64,000 bases of DNA from Sphingomonas sp. (GTDB lineage Bacteria; Pseudomonadota; Alphaproteobacteria; Sphingomonadales; Sphingomonadaceae), in contig JAFOMG010000028.1 in assembly GCA_017418975.1 (NCBI GenBank), positions 1-64,000 of the forward strand. Reading direction: 5' to 3'. Of this stretch, positions 32,506 to 42,657 are shown one piece after another (the first letter of the stretch is position 1; every line of letters starts with the position of its first letter). Position numbers and translations under genes: made by a program. The notes under the pieces were generated by a model. The model worked only from the letters and a program-made list of their open reading frames with translations, was not told the origin of the DNA and made no database searches.

Positions 32506-33390
32506 CTAGGAGGGAACCCGCTCCACCTTGAGGCCGCGCTTGGCCAGCTCGGCCTGCACGCTGGCCTCGCCTGCCAGATGCCCGGCGCCCACCGCCACGA
32601 ACACGGTGCCGGGCCGGGCCATCCGCCGCTGGATCCAGTCGGCCCAGTTGCGGTTGCGGCGGACGAGCAGCGCCTCGGTCACTTCGGGAGCGCCGGCCAT
32701 GTCCTCGTTGACCAGCTTGGCCAGCCCCTCGGCATCGCCCTTGCGCCAGGCGGCGACCGCGCGGTCGATCTTGCTGCCGGCCCGGGGCAGGTCGTCGATC
32801 GTCTCGATCAGCAGCTTGCGCTGGGCGGGCAGGGGCAAGGCATCGAAATAGCCGAGCTGCTGGCGCGCGGTCTCCAATCCTTCGATCTGCTTGCCCCCGG
32901 CCCTGGCGGCGTCGGTGAGCACCCGCTCGGCGCCCTGCTTGTCGTCATAGCCGAGCTGGCGGAGCGGCATCACCGAGAGCAGGGTCGCCGCCAGCCAGGG
33001 CTCGGCGCGGTCGAGCGAATCGGGGGACATGCCATATTCGGGCAGCGCCGCGCGCATCCGGGCCGCCTCCGCCGGGGGGAGCTGCTCGGGCAGGGACGGG
33101 CCGCCCTGCGCGGTGCCGAGTTCGGCGACGATCTTCTGCATCTCGGCATCGGGCGGCATCACCAGTTCGAGCACCAGCGTGTCGGACCTGTCGAACGCCT
33201 GCTTCACTCCGCCCTGGAACCAGGCGATGCCGGGCTTGAGCACATGGACGGTGCCGAACAGATAGATGGTGGTATCGTCGTCCTTGACCACCCACAGCGC
33301 CGGATCGGCCTTCTCGGCCGGGGCGGGCGGCTGCTGCCCGCAGCCCCAAAGGGTCAGCGCCAGCAATGCGGGGAGCAGGCGGCGGATCAT
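32506..33390 (-). CDS. TraB/GumN (PrgY-like) family lipoprotein
   Basis: A 294-residue TraB/GumN-family protein. Lipobox LTLWGC puts the lipidated cysteine at residue 17. The domain opens with ALWVVKDDDTTIYLFGTVHVLKP (conserved GT.H) and ends with RPGTVFVAVGAGHLAGEASVQAEL (GAGHL), both hallmark motifs of this putative metallo-hydrolase group. The true activity is unproven. ATG 33405 is an equally possible start, five residues longer. It is divergent from glyQ. Confidence 0.87.
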   Translation of the reverse strand: MIRRLLPALLALTLWGCGQQPPAPAEKADPALWVVKDDDTTIYLFGTVHVLKPGIAWFQGGVKQAFDRSDTLVLELVMPPDAEMQKIVAELGTAQGGPSLPEQLPPAEAARMRAALPEYGMSPDSLDRAEPWLAATLLSVMPLRQLGYDDKQGAERVLTDAARAGGKQIEGLETARQQLGYFDALPLPAQRKLLIETIDDLPRAGSKIDRAVAAWRKGDAEGLAKLVNEDMAGAPEVTEALLVRRNRNWADWIQRRMARPGTVFVAVGAGHLAGEASVQAELAKRGLKVERVPS

Positions 33391-33506
33391 GGGGCTCGCG
33401 ATCATCGCCAACCGGTAGCCGCGAACCGCGTCCCGATCCAGCGCCGCGGCGGTGCGGGATTGACCGGCATTGACCGGCAGGAGGGGAGGCGCCAAAGCGC
33501 GGGGCT

Positions 33507-34396
<890 letters not shown>

Positions 34397-34400
<4 letters not shown>

Positions 34401-36433
34401 GCCTGGCCGAAGACTTCCTGCTCGAACTTCGCTCGGAGGAGATTCCGGCGCGCATGCAGGAAAAGGCGCGCACCGATCTGGCCGCGCTGTTCGAGGCGCG
34501 GCTGAAGGCGCTCAACTTGCCGTTCGAGAGCATCGAGAGCTATGCCACGCCCCGCCGCCTCGCGCTGATCGTGCGCGGCGTGGCGGCGATGACCGCGGCC
34601 GCGAGCGAAGAGCGCAAGGGCCCCCGGGCCGATGCGCCGGCCCAGGCGATCGAGGGCTTCCTGCGCTCGACCGGGCTGACGCGCGAGCAACTGGTCGAGC
34701 GCGACGACGGCAAGGGCGGCAAGCTGCTGTTCGCGGTGATCGACCGGCCGGGCATCGCCGCCGGCTCGGTGCTCGCCAGCGCGATCACTCATGTCGTCAC
34801 TGCCTTTCCCTGGCCCAAGTCGATGCGCTGGGGCGCGGCTTCGGAATCGACCGAGAGCCTGCGCTGGGTGCGTCCGCTCCAGGGCATCATCGCGCTGCTC
34901 GGCGACAAACTGGTGCCGGTGGAGATCGCCGGGGTGAAGAGCGCCTCGGTCACTGTCGGCCACCGCTTCCACCATCCGGGCGGGATCACGATCGGCTCGG
35001 CCGCGGATTATATCGAGAAGCTGCGCGCCTGCCATGTGATCGTCGACGGCGCCGAGCGCCGCAACATCATCGCGCTGGGCGCCAAGATGGCCGCGCAGAA
35101 GGCCGGCCTGACGCTGATCGAGGACGAAGGGCTGCTCTACGAGAATGCCGGCCTCACCGAATGGCCGATGCCGCTGCTCGGCCGCTTCGATCCGGCGTTC
35201 CTCGACGTGCCGCCCGAGGTGATCCAGCTCACCGCGCGCGTGAACCAGAAATATTTCGTCTGCCGCGACGCTGCGGGCAAGCTCGCCAATGCGTTCGTCT
35301 GCGTGGCGAACATCGACGCGACCGACGGCGGCGAGAAGATCGTCGAGGGCAACCAGAAGGTGCTCGCGGCGCGGCTGAGCGATGCGCGCTTCTTCTACGA
35401 GACCGATCTCAAGACCCGGCTCGAGGCGCTGACGCCCAAGCTCGGCAAGATCGTCTTCCACGAGAAGCTGGGCACGGTGGCCGACAAGGTCGACCGCGTG
35501 GCCAAGCTGGCGCGGTGGCTGGCGGAACAGGGCGTGGTCAAGGCGGACCCCGACCAGGCCGAGCGCGCCGCGCGCCTCGCCAAGGCCGATCTCGTCACCG
35601 GCATGGTCGGCGAGTTCCCCGAGCTCCAGGGCCTGATGGGCGGCTATTACGCCGCCGCCCAGGGCGAGCCGGCGGCGGTCGCCGAGGCGATCCGCGATCA
35701 CTACAAGCCGGTCGGGCAGGGCGATGACGTGCCCAGCGCGCCGGTGACGTTGGCGGTGAGCCTGGCGGACAAGCTCGACAGCATCACGGCGTTCTTCGGC
35801 GTCGACCTGAAGCCCAGCGGCTCCAAGGACCCGTTCGCGCTCCGCCGCTCGGCACTGGGCGTGATCGCGCTGATCCTCGACAACGGCCTGCGCTTCCCGC
35901 TCGCCAAGTCGGTCAGCCAGGACGTGCTCGACTTCTTCGCCGATCGCCTCAAGGTCCAGCAGCGTGAAGCCGGCGTCCGCCACGACCTGATCGACGCGGT
36001 GTTCGCGCTGGGCGGCGAGGACGACCTCGTCCGGCTGCTTGCCCGGGTGAAGGCGCTCCAGGCGTTCGTCACGTCGGAAGAGGGCCGGAACCTGCTCGCC
36101 GGCTACAAGCGCGCCGCCAATATCCTCAAGAAGGAGAATTGGGTCCCCGGCGAAGTCGCGGATACCGGCATCTATGAAGCCGAGCCCGCCGAGGCTGCGC
36201 TGATCGGGGCGCTCGATGCCGCCGAGCCCAAGGCCGAGGCGGCGATCGCGGCGGAGGATTTCGAAGGCGCCATGGCCGCGCTCGCCTCGCTCCGCGCACC
36301 GATCGACAGCTTCTTCGACGACGTCACCGTCAACGATCCGGACGAGCAGAAGCGCAACGCGCGCCTTGCCCTGCTCGCCCGCATCCGCGATGCAGTGAAC
36401 AACGTCGCCGATTTCTCGAAGATCGAGGGATGA
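34397..36433 (+). CDS. glyS: Glycyl-tRNA synthetase beta subunit
   Basis: A 678-residue beta subunit with tRNA-binding and HD-like domains. It opens with DFLLELRSEEIPARMQ and includes FPWPKSMRWG, GLLYENAGLTEWPMPLLG, FHEKLGTVADKVDR and SLADKLDSITAFFGV. ATG 34397 in the ATGA overlap is preferred over GTG 34388 inside glyQ. A small membrane protein gene is coupled to its end in the same way. Confidence 0.97.
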
Positions 36434-36906
36434 GCGCGGCGGGGCAGGGGCTTCCGGTTTCGCCGGAACTCTTCGCCGCGCTGTTCCTCCTGTTCTTCCC
36501 TTTCTTCTGGCTCGCGATCATCGCCCTGATCGCGAACCAGGGATGGCGCAAGGTCGCCCGCGCCTATCCCGCCACGTCCGATCCGCCCTATTCCGCGCGG
36601 CGCTGGCGCTTCGTGTCGCTCAACATCGGCGGATCGCTGCGTTCGCCCAACTATGGGTCCTCGGTAGAGGGCTGGACGGCGGAATCGGGCTTCTGGCTGC
36701 GCCCCTTCCTGATCTTCCGCCCCTTTCATCCGACCATCCACGTGCCCTGGGCACGCGTGCAGTCGGTCGAGCGCGAGCGCAGGCTGGTGGGCGAGCGGGT
36801 GCGCGTGAAGCTTGCGGGCGAAGTGCCGGACCTGTTGTTCGTCGGCGCGCTCGGCCATGCGCTCCTCGAGCGCCAGCGGGACAAGACGGAAGCGGCAAAA
36901 GGCTAA
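36430..36906 (+). CDS. Small membrane-anchored protein of unknown function
   Basis: A 158-residue protein with one strong membrane segment near the N-terminus (LFAALFLLFFPFFWLAIIALIA). The soluble part carries RRWRFVSLNIGGSLRSPNYGSSV and WLRPFLIFRPFHPTIHVPWARV, with a pleckstrin-like beta appearance. No known family is recognised. It is translationally coupled to glyS by an ATGA overlap, but nothing else links it to glycine charging. Confidence 0.7.
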   Translation: MSAAGQGLPVSPELFAALFLLFFPFFWLAIIALIANQGWRKVARAYPATSDPPYSARRWRFVSLNIGGSLRSPNYGSSVEGWTAESGFWLRPFLIFRPFHPTIHVPWARVQSVERERRLVGERVRVKLAGEVPDLLFVGALGHALLERQRDKTEAAKG

Positions 36907-37049
36907 TGGCCCCGGCATTTATATTGGGTAACCGGTGTCTTCGTCACTTGTCCCCAATCATAGCAAAACTTGCGCTATGACAACGTAGTCAGCGGGTTTC
37001 CCCCTGTTCGCACCTGCGGTAGGCGGCCCCAACGAACGAAGGGCTTTGC

Positions 37050-39713
37050 ATGACGCAATATGTGTACCGCTTCGGCGGCGGTGTGTCGGACGGGGGCAAG
37101 GGCGACAAGAATCTCCTCGGCGGCAAGGGCGCGAATCTCGACGGCATGGCTTCGATCGGCCTGCCGGTGCCTCCCGGCTTCACGATCAGCACGCCGATGT
37201 GCGCGGTCTATTACGACCAGGGCGGCATCTTCCCCGATAGCGTGAAGTCCGAAGTCGCGAACGGCATCGCCCATATCGAGGCGATCACCGGCAAGAAGTT
37301 CGGGGACGCCGGCGATCCGCTGCTGGTCTCGGTCCGCTCGGGCGCGCGCGCATCGATGCCCGGCATGATGGACACGGTGCTCAACCTTGGCCTCAACGAC
37401 ACCACCGTCGTCGGCCTCGCCGCGATCAGCGGTGACGCGCGTTTCGCCTGGGACAGCTATCGCCGCTTCATCCAGATGTATTCCGACGTGGTGCTCGAAC
37501 TCGATCATGGCCGCTTCGAGGAAGCGCTGGAGATCGCCAAGGAAGATCGCGGCTACAGCCTCGACACCGAGCTGAGCGCCAAGGACTGGCAGGCGCTGGT
37601 CGCCGAATACAAGGCGCTGGTGCAGGAGCTGTGGGGCAAGCCCTTCCCGCAGGACGTGCACGACCAGCTCTGGGGCGCGATCGGCGCGGTGTTCGGCTCG
37701 TGGCAGTCCGAGCGCGCCAAGGTCTATCGCCGCCTCAACGACATTCCGGGCGACTGGGGCACGGCGGTCAACGTCCAGGCGATGGTGTTCGGCAACATGG
37801 GCGACACCTCGGCGACGGGCGTGGCCTTCACTCGCGATCCCTCGACCGGCGAGAACGCGTACTATGGCGAGTTCCTGATCAACGCTCAGGGCGAGGATGT
37901 CGTCGCCGGCATCCGCACCCCGCAATATCTCACCAGGGCCGCCCGCGAGAAGGCGGGCGCCAGGCCCGCCTCGATGGAAGAGGCGATGCCCGAAGTCTAT
38001 GCGCAGCTCGCCGCCGTCTTCGAGACGCTCGAGAAGCATTATCGCGACATGCAGGACATCGAGTTCACCGTCGAGCGCGGCAAGCTCTGGATGCTGCAGA
38101 CTCGCTCGGGCAAGCGCACTGCCAAGGCTGCGCTCAAGATCGCGGTCGACATGGCGAGCGAGGGGCTGATCACTCGGGACGAGGCGATCCTGCGCGTCGA
38201 TCCCGCCGCGCTCGACCAACTGCTTCACCCGACGCTGGATCCCAATGCGCCGCGCGACGTGCTCACCAAGGGCCTGCCCGCCTCGCCCGGCGCGGCTTCG
38301 GGCATCGCGGTGTTCGACAGCGACACCGCCGAGAAGCGCGCCGGTGCGGGCGAGGCGGTGATCCTGATCCGCGTCGAGACCAGTCCCGAGGACATTCACG
38401 GCATGCACGCGGCGAAGGGCATCCTCACCGCGCGCGGCGGCATGACCAGCCATGCGGCGGTGGTCGCGCGCGGCATGGGGCGTCCCTGCGTCTCGGGCGC
38501 GGGCACGCTGGCGATCAACGCGCGCGAGAAGCTGTTCCGCGTCGGCGCCCGCGAGGTTCGCGAAGGCGATCTCGTCACGATCGACGGTGCGACCGGCGAA
38601 GTGATGCTGGGCGCGGTGCCCACCGTGCAGCCCGAGCTGGCCGGCGATTTCGGCACGCTGATGGAATGGGCGGATGCGAAGCGCCGGCTGAAGGTGCGCA
38701 CCAATGCCGAGACTCCGCTCGATTGCCGCACCGCGCGCGATTTCGGCGCGGAGGGCATTGGCCTCTGCCGCACCGAGCACATGTTCTTCGAGCCCTCGCG
38801 CGTCACCGCCGTGCGCGAGATGATCCTGGCGGCCGACGAGGCCGGCCGCCGCGCCGCGCTCGACAAGCTGCTGCCCGAGCAGCGCAGCGATTTCGCCGAG
38901 ATCTTCGAGGTGATGGCGGGGCTGCCCTGCACGATCCGCCTGCTCGATCCGCCGCTGCACGAGTTCCTGCCGCACGAGGAAGCCGAGTTCGCCGAAGTGG
39001 CGGCGGCGGCGGGCCTCGACGTCGAGACGCTCAAGCGCCGCGCGGCCGAGCTGCACGAGTTCAATCCGATGCTCGGCCATCGCGGGTGTCGCCTGGGCGT
39101 GACCTATCCCGAGATCTACGAGATGCAGGCCCGCGCGATCTTCGAGGCGGCCGTGGCGGTCGCGGAGAAATCGGGCGAGGCGCCGATTCCCGAAGTGATG
39201 ATCCCGCTGGTCGCCACCGCCAAGGAATTGCAGCTGATGAAGGCGGTGGTCGACAAGGCTGCCGAGGCGGTGTTCGCCGAGACGGGGCGCCGGATCGACT
39301 ATCTGGTCGGCACGATGATCGAGCTGCCGCGCGCGGCGCTGCGCGCGGGCGAGATCGCCGAGGTGGGCGCCTTCTTCTCCTTCGGCACCAACGACCTGAC
39401 CCAGACGACGCTCGGCGTCTCGCGCGACGACGCGGCCAAGTTCCTCACCACCTATGTGGAGAAGGGCATCTACGCCAAGGACCCGTTCGTCAGCCTGGAC
39501 GTGGAGGGCGTGGGCGAGCTGATCGCGATCGCCGCCGAGCGCGGCCGGGAAACCCGGCCCGACATCAAGCTCGGCATCTGCGGCGAGCATGGCGGCGATC
39601 CGGCCAGTATCGCCTTTTGCGAGGAGACCCGGCTCGATTACGTCTCGGCCTCGCCCTATCGCGTGCCGATCGCCCGGCTGGCGGCGGCGCAGGCGGCGCT
39701 ACGCCGGGGATGA
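37050..39713 (+). CDS. ppdK: Pyruvate, phosphate dikinase
   Basis: An 887-residue PPDK that interconverts pyruvate, ATP and phosphate with PEP, AMP and pyrophosphate. The N-terminal ATP-grasp part opens with GGKGANLDGMASIGLPVPPGFTIS. The swivelling phosphohistidine is His468 in GGMTSHAAVVARGMG. The C-terminal PEP barrel ends with GICGEHGGDPASI, whose Cys844 is the acid/base residue. Length is that of standard PPDK, not of PEP synthase. The 143-base gap upstream has no other gene. Confidence 0.97.
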   Translation: MTQYVYRFGGGVSDGGKGDKNLLGGKGANLDGMASIGLPVPPGFTISTPMCAVYYDQGGIFPDSVKSEVANGIAHIEAITGKKFGDAGDPLLVSVRSGARASMPGMMDTVLNLGLNDTTVVGLAAISGDARFAWDSYRRFIQMYSDVVLELDHGRFEEALEIAKEDRGYSLDTELSAKDWQALVAEYKALVQELWGKPFPQDVHDQLWGAIGAVFGSWQSERAKVYRRLNDIPGDWGTAVNVQAMVFGNMGDTSATGVAFTRDPSTGENAYYGEFLINAQGEDVVAGIRTPQYLTRAAREKAGARPASMEEAMPEVYAQLAAVFETLEKHYRDMQDIEFTVERGKLWMLQTRSGKRTAKAALKIAVDMASEGLITRDEAILRVDPAALDQLLHPTLDPNAPRDVLTKGLPASPGAASGIAVFDSDTAEKRAGAGEAVILIRVETSPEDIHGMHAAKGILTARGGMTSHAAVVARGMGRPCVSGAGTLAINAREKLFRVGAREVREGDLVTIDGATGEVMLGAVPTVQPELAGDFGTLMEWADAKRRLKVRTNAETPLDCRTARDFGAEGIGLCRTEHMFFEPSRVTAVREMILAADEAGRRAALDKLLPEQRSDFAEIFEVMAGLPCTIRLLDPPLHEFLPHEEAEFAEVAAAAGLDVETLKRRAAELHEFNPMLGHRGCRLGVTYPEIYEMQARAIFEAAVAVAEKSGEAPIPEVMIPLVATAKELQLMKAVVDKAAEAVFAETGRRIDYLVGTMIELPRAALRAGEIAEVGAFFSFGTNDLTQTTLGVSRDDAAKFLTTYVEKGIYAKDPFVSLDVEGVGELIAIAAERGRETRPDIKLGICGEHGGDPASIAFCEETRLDYVSASPYRVPIARLAAAQAALRRG

Positions 39714-40222
39714 TCCTCGCGGCGCTGTTGCCGCTGCTCCAGCCGGACCCGGTGGACGCGCTCCGCCGGGAGCTGCTGGCGGCAAATAGCGCGACGGCGG
39801 TGCTCCAGCGCCGCTGCGCCGAGCCGATCCGTGCCGAGGTGGATCGCGCCGGACGGAAGCCGGCCACGGCCGAGCAGCGCGCGGATCTGGGCGTCGGCCC
39901 GGCCGAGCCGGTCGCCTATCGCAGTGTCGTGCTGAAGTGCGGCGCGGTGGCGCTGTCGATCGCCGAGAACTGGTATGTGCCCGCCCGGCTGACGCCTGGG
40001 ATCAATGCGGCGCTGGCCGGCGACGCGCCGTTCGGCGCGGCGATCCGACCGCTCGCGCCCAGCCGTCGCACCCTGGACATCGCGACCCGGCGCGAGGATG
40101 GATCGGTCGCCCCCCATGTCCTGCGGCAACGGGCGATCGTGCTGGACGGGCAGGGCCGCCCGCTGGCTGAAGTGATCGAGAACTACGCGCCCGCGCTGCT
40201 CGGCCTGCCCGTGCGGCACTAG
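39710..40222 (+). CDS. Chorismate-lyase-like (UbiC/UTRA fold) protein of unknown function
   Basis: A 170-residue protein. The core YRSVVLKCGAVALSIAENWYVPARLTPGIN followed by APFGAAIRPLAPSRRTL resembles the chorismate lyase/UTRA fold (an S.A.NW.VP.RL pattern). The usual UbiC catalytic residues could not be assigned, so calling it a chorismate lyase would go too far. The N-terminus (MILAALLPLLQ) is mildly hydrophobic. Its ATG overlaps the ppdK stop, so the two are translationally coupled. Confidence 0.6.
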   Translation: MILAALLPLLQPDPVDALRRELLAANSATAVLQRRCAEPIRAEVDRAGRKPATAEQRADLGVGPAEPVAYRSVVLKCGAVALSIAENWYVPARLTPGINAALAGDAPFGAAIRPLAPSRRTLDIATRREDGSVAPHVLRQRAIVLDGQGRPLAEVIENYAPALLGLPVRH

Positions 40223-40244
40223 GTTGGGGGCGCATCTTCGCCCC

Positions 40245-40378
40245 CGTCATCCCCGCGCAGGCGGGCGGGGTAGCGCAGGACAGCGATGCCATCCCGCGAA
40301 CGCTTTTCCGGAGAGTGCTGGGCCTGGCCCGGTGCGATCCGCCCCTGGCTCTGGATCCCCGCCTGCGCGGGGACGACG
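40245..40378. repeat. Paired palindromic repeat with 134-bp span
   Basis: The copies CGTCATCCCCGCGCAGGCGG (from 40245) and CCGCCTGCGCGGGGACGACG (to 40378) face each other with about 90 bases between. The flank GGGGTTTGCCGATCGA follows at 40379. Together these fill the 280-base gap between the chorismate-lyase-like gene and the convergent coiled-coil gene. Confidence 0.8.
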
Positions 40379-40502
40379 GGGTTTGCCGATCGAATCCTGG
40401 CCCTAGCCAAGGGCTCTTATATGACGGCCAGGTTGCCGAGCAGAATCCAGCCGGCCTGGCTTCCGCAGCCGAGCCCGCAGTCCGGCCGCGCCTTCGCTCG
40501 CC

Positions 40503-41012
40503 TCAGCCGAACTTCTCCGCATGCTCGCGCTCGTTGCCGGCGCGCAGCAGCGCGGCCTGTTCGCGCCAGCCCTGCCCGGCGATCGTGCCCGGCGCGATCT
40601 CCAGCCGCTGCTCCAGCGCGGCCTCGTCATCGGGGGCCATTTTCTCGATCTCGCGATAGGTCTTGATGCCCAGCTCGTTGAGCCGTTTCTCGCGCGCCTC
40701 GTCGATGCCCTTGATCCGCGCGAGATTGTCGCGGCCCCAGCCGAACCAGCCGCGCCAGCCGGCGCCGGGCGCATCCTCCACCACGGGAGCAGGCGCCGGC
40801 GCCTGCCTGCGCGCGGTCGCCAGCTCGGCTTGGAGCGCGCGGATGCGCTCCTCGGCCTCGTCGCGATAGCGGGCATGCTCCAGCTCTTCGTCCTGATAGC
40901 GCTCGCGCCACTTGGCGCCGCCGGAGCGGCTGGCCAGGCCCAGGAACCAGCCGCCGACCAGAGTCAGCCCCAGCGCCGCGAACTGCGTCGCCGTCTCGAA
41001 CGGAAGCGCCAT
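40503..41012 (-). CDS. Membrane-anchored coiled-coil protein with helix-hairpin-helix-like tail
   Basis: A 169-residue protein. Residues 5-27 are a membrane helix (FAALGLTLVGGWFLGLASRS), residues 32-70 a charged coiled coil (WRERYQDEELEHARYRDEAEERIRAL-like), then a Pro/Ala linker. A C-terminal helix-hairpin-helix-like domain follows (NLARIKGIDEAREKRLNELG), similar in pattern to the HhH tails of NADH-dehydrogenase-associated 41-kDa-like proteins. The first 60 residues are closely similar to those of the neighbouring gene 12 bases upstream. Function unknown. Confidence 0.75.
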   Translation of the reverse strand: MALPFETATQFAALGLTLVGGWFLGLASRSGGAKWRERYQDEELEHARYRDEAEERIRALQAELATARRQAPAPAPVVEDAPGAGWRGWFGWGRDNLARIKGIDEAREKRLNELGIKTYREIEKMAPDDEAALEQRLEIAPGTIAGQGWREQAALLRAGNEREHAEKFG

Positions 41013-41024
41013 GGTCCGGCGGCC

Positions 41025-41582
41025 CTAGTGCGCGTGCTCGGGATGCGACGGCTCGGCCTCCGCCGCCGGCGCGTCGTGCGCCGGCGCGGCGGGAGCGGGG
41101 TCGGCATGCACCGCCGCCACCGGCGCAGCTTCTGCCGGCGCGGCCTCGACATGCGCCGCTTCCACGGGGGCGGGCTCGGGGGCAGGCTCGGCCGGTGCCG
41201 GCTCGGCGTGCTGCTCCACCGCATGGGTGACGGCCGCACCGGCGGCCGCGCCGGCGACGGCGGCTGCCGCCACGGTGGCGGTCGAGTGGCCTTCCGGCTC
41301 GGCGGCAGGCGTGGGTGCGGCAACCGGAGCCGGAGCGGCAACGGGCGCGGCGGCTCTCAGCCGGGCATTCTCGGCCTCGAGGTCGCGGATGCGGCGGGCG
41401 GCGTCGCGCAGATCGCTTTCGGCGCGGTCGCGATAGCCGGCATTCTCGGTCTCCGCTTCCTCGAGGCGCTCGCGCCACTTGCGGCCGCCGCTATGGCTGG
41501 CGAGCCCCAGGAACCAGCCGGCGATCAGCGTAAGGCCCAAGCCCGCGACCTGCGTGATCGTCTGGAACGGCAAATCATGCAT
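41025..41582 (-). CDS. Membrane-anchored coiled-coil protein with Ala/Pro-rich tail
   Basis: A 185-residue tandem paralogue of the next gene. It has the same opening (TQVAGLGLTLIAGWFLGLAS, then SGGRKWRERLEEAE), a coiled coil to about residue 75, then a long low-complexity tail of Ala, Pro, Glu and His (PAEPAPEPAPVEAAHVEAAP). Here the helix-hairpin-helix domain of its partner is absent. It lies after tadC on the same strand but is separated by a hairpin at 41605-41623. Function unknown. Confidence 0.72.
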   Translation of the reverse strand: MHDLPFQTITQVAGLGLTLIAGWFLGLASHSGGRKWRERLEEAETENAGYRDRAESDLRDAARRIRDLEAENARLRAAAPVAAPAPVAAPTPAAEPEGHSTATVAAAAVAGAAAGAAVTHAVEQHAEPAPAEPAPEPAPVEAAHVEAAPAEAAPVAAVHADPAPAAPAHDAPAAEAEPSHPEHAH

Positions 41583-41604
41583 CGAGTCGACCTCCCCTTA
41601 GTCT

Positions 41605-41623
41605 GGCGGGAAACTATCCCGCC
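41605..41623. terminator. Short hairpin between tadC and the coiled-coil pair
   Basis: GGCGGGA/TCCCGCC has a 5-base loop, 25 bases after the tadC stop on the minus strand. Without a T-run, it is only a possible end of the tad transcript. Confidence 0.4.
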
Positions 41624-41648
41624 CGGGAAGGCCGCGCCACCGGAAAGG

Positions 41649-42653
41649 TTAAGGGCCCTTCGAGATCAGCGCATCGTTGATCGAGCAGGCGGCGGGGCCG
41701 AGGATCACGACGAACAGCACCGGCAGGATGAACAGGATCAGCGGCACGGTCATGATCGCGGGCAGGCGCGCGGCCTTTTCCTCGGCGCGCATCATGCGCT
41801 CGTTGCGGAACTCGGCCGAGAGCACGCGCAGCGCCGAAGCGAGCGGCGTGCCGTATTTCTCGGTCTGGATCATGGTGGTGACCACGCCGCGGATCGAATC
41901 CAGGTCGATGCGCTCGGCGAGATTCTCGAAGGCCTGGCGGCGATCGGTGAGGAAGCCCAGCTCGATCGCGGTGAGCTGGAACTCCTCGCCCAGCTCGGGA
42001 TAGGCCTTGCCCAGCTCCTTCGACACGCGTGCGAAGGCGGCATCGACGGTGAGTCCCGCTTCGGCACAGATCACCAGCAGGTCGAGCGCGTCGGGCAGGC
42101 CCTTGCGGATCGCCGCGCTGCGCTTCTGGATCTTGTTCTTGAGGTAGAGATCCGGGAACTTGTAGGCGAGGATGAAGCTGCCGGCGACCAGGCCATAGGC
42201 CTTGAGCGGGCTCCAGTCCGCGAACATCGTGGTGCCATAGACCAGATAGAGCACCGGCCCGCCGATCACGATCGGCAGCACCAGGCGGCCGAAGATCACC
42301 GCGACCGCGAATTCCTTGCGGCGAATGCCCGCCTGGAGCAGCTTGGTCTGCGCCTGCTTGACCTGGCTGTCCTGCAGCACCTTCATCGAGGAGAGCAGCG
42401 AGCGGATGCGGTCGGTGGTCTCGTTCTTCTGGACCAGCTTGGCGCGGCGCTTCGAGGTGGAGGCGGTGATGCCCGCCTTCAGCTGCTCGCGGCGCTCGTT
42501 GAGCGACTTGACTCGCTTCGCCATCGGATCGCGCACCGTGGTGGCGGCGTAGATCGCCAGCAGCACCGCGAAGGCGGCGACGGCCGAGAGGATCGTCGCC
42601 ACCGAGATGACGTCGACGCCGAGCAGCGTGGGGCCGGGGGAAGGAGGGTTCAT
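41649..42653 (-). CDS. tadC: Tad pilus inner-membrane protein TadC (T2SS F family)
   Basis: A 334-residue GspF-family platform protein of the Flp/Tad pilus. The GspF domain is visible as GLPDALDLLVICAEAGLTVDAAFARV and TMIQTEKYGTPLASALRVLS, with membrane segments at the start, the middle (about 110-160) and the end. It follows tadB after 4 bases and is the last recognisable pilus gene of the operon here. No tadD-like TPR gene follows. Confidence 0.93.
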   Translation of the reverse strand: MNPPSPGPTLLGVDVISVATILSAVAAFAVLLAIYAATTVRDPMAKRVKSLNERREQLKAGITASTSKRRAKLVQKNETTDRIRSLLSSMKVLQDSQVKQAQTKLLQAGIRRKEFAVAVIFGRLVLPIVIGGPVLYLVYGTTMFADWSPLKAYGLVAGSFILAYKFPDLYLKNKIQKRSAAIRKGLPDALDLLVICAEAGLTVDAAFARVSKELGKAYPELGEEFQLTAIELGFLTDRRQAFENLAERIDLDSIRGVVTTMIQTEKYGTPLASALRVLSAEFRNERMMRAEEKAARLPAIMTVPLILFILPVLFVVILGPAACSINDALISKGP

Positions 42654-42657
42654 GCCG

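Noticed and set aside
36975..39590. 871-residue open frame antisense to ppdK
   Set aside because: Same composition effect. The plus strand is a full-length PPDK with all active-site motifs.
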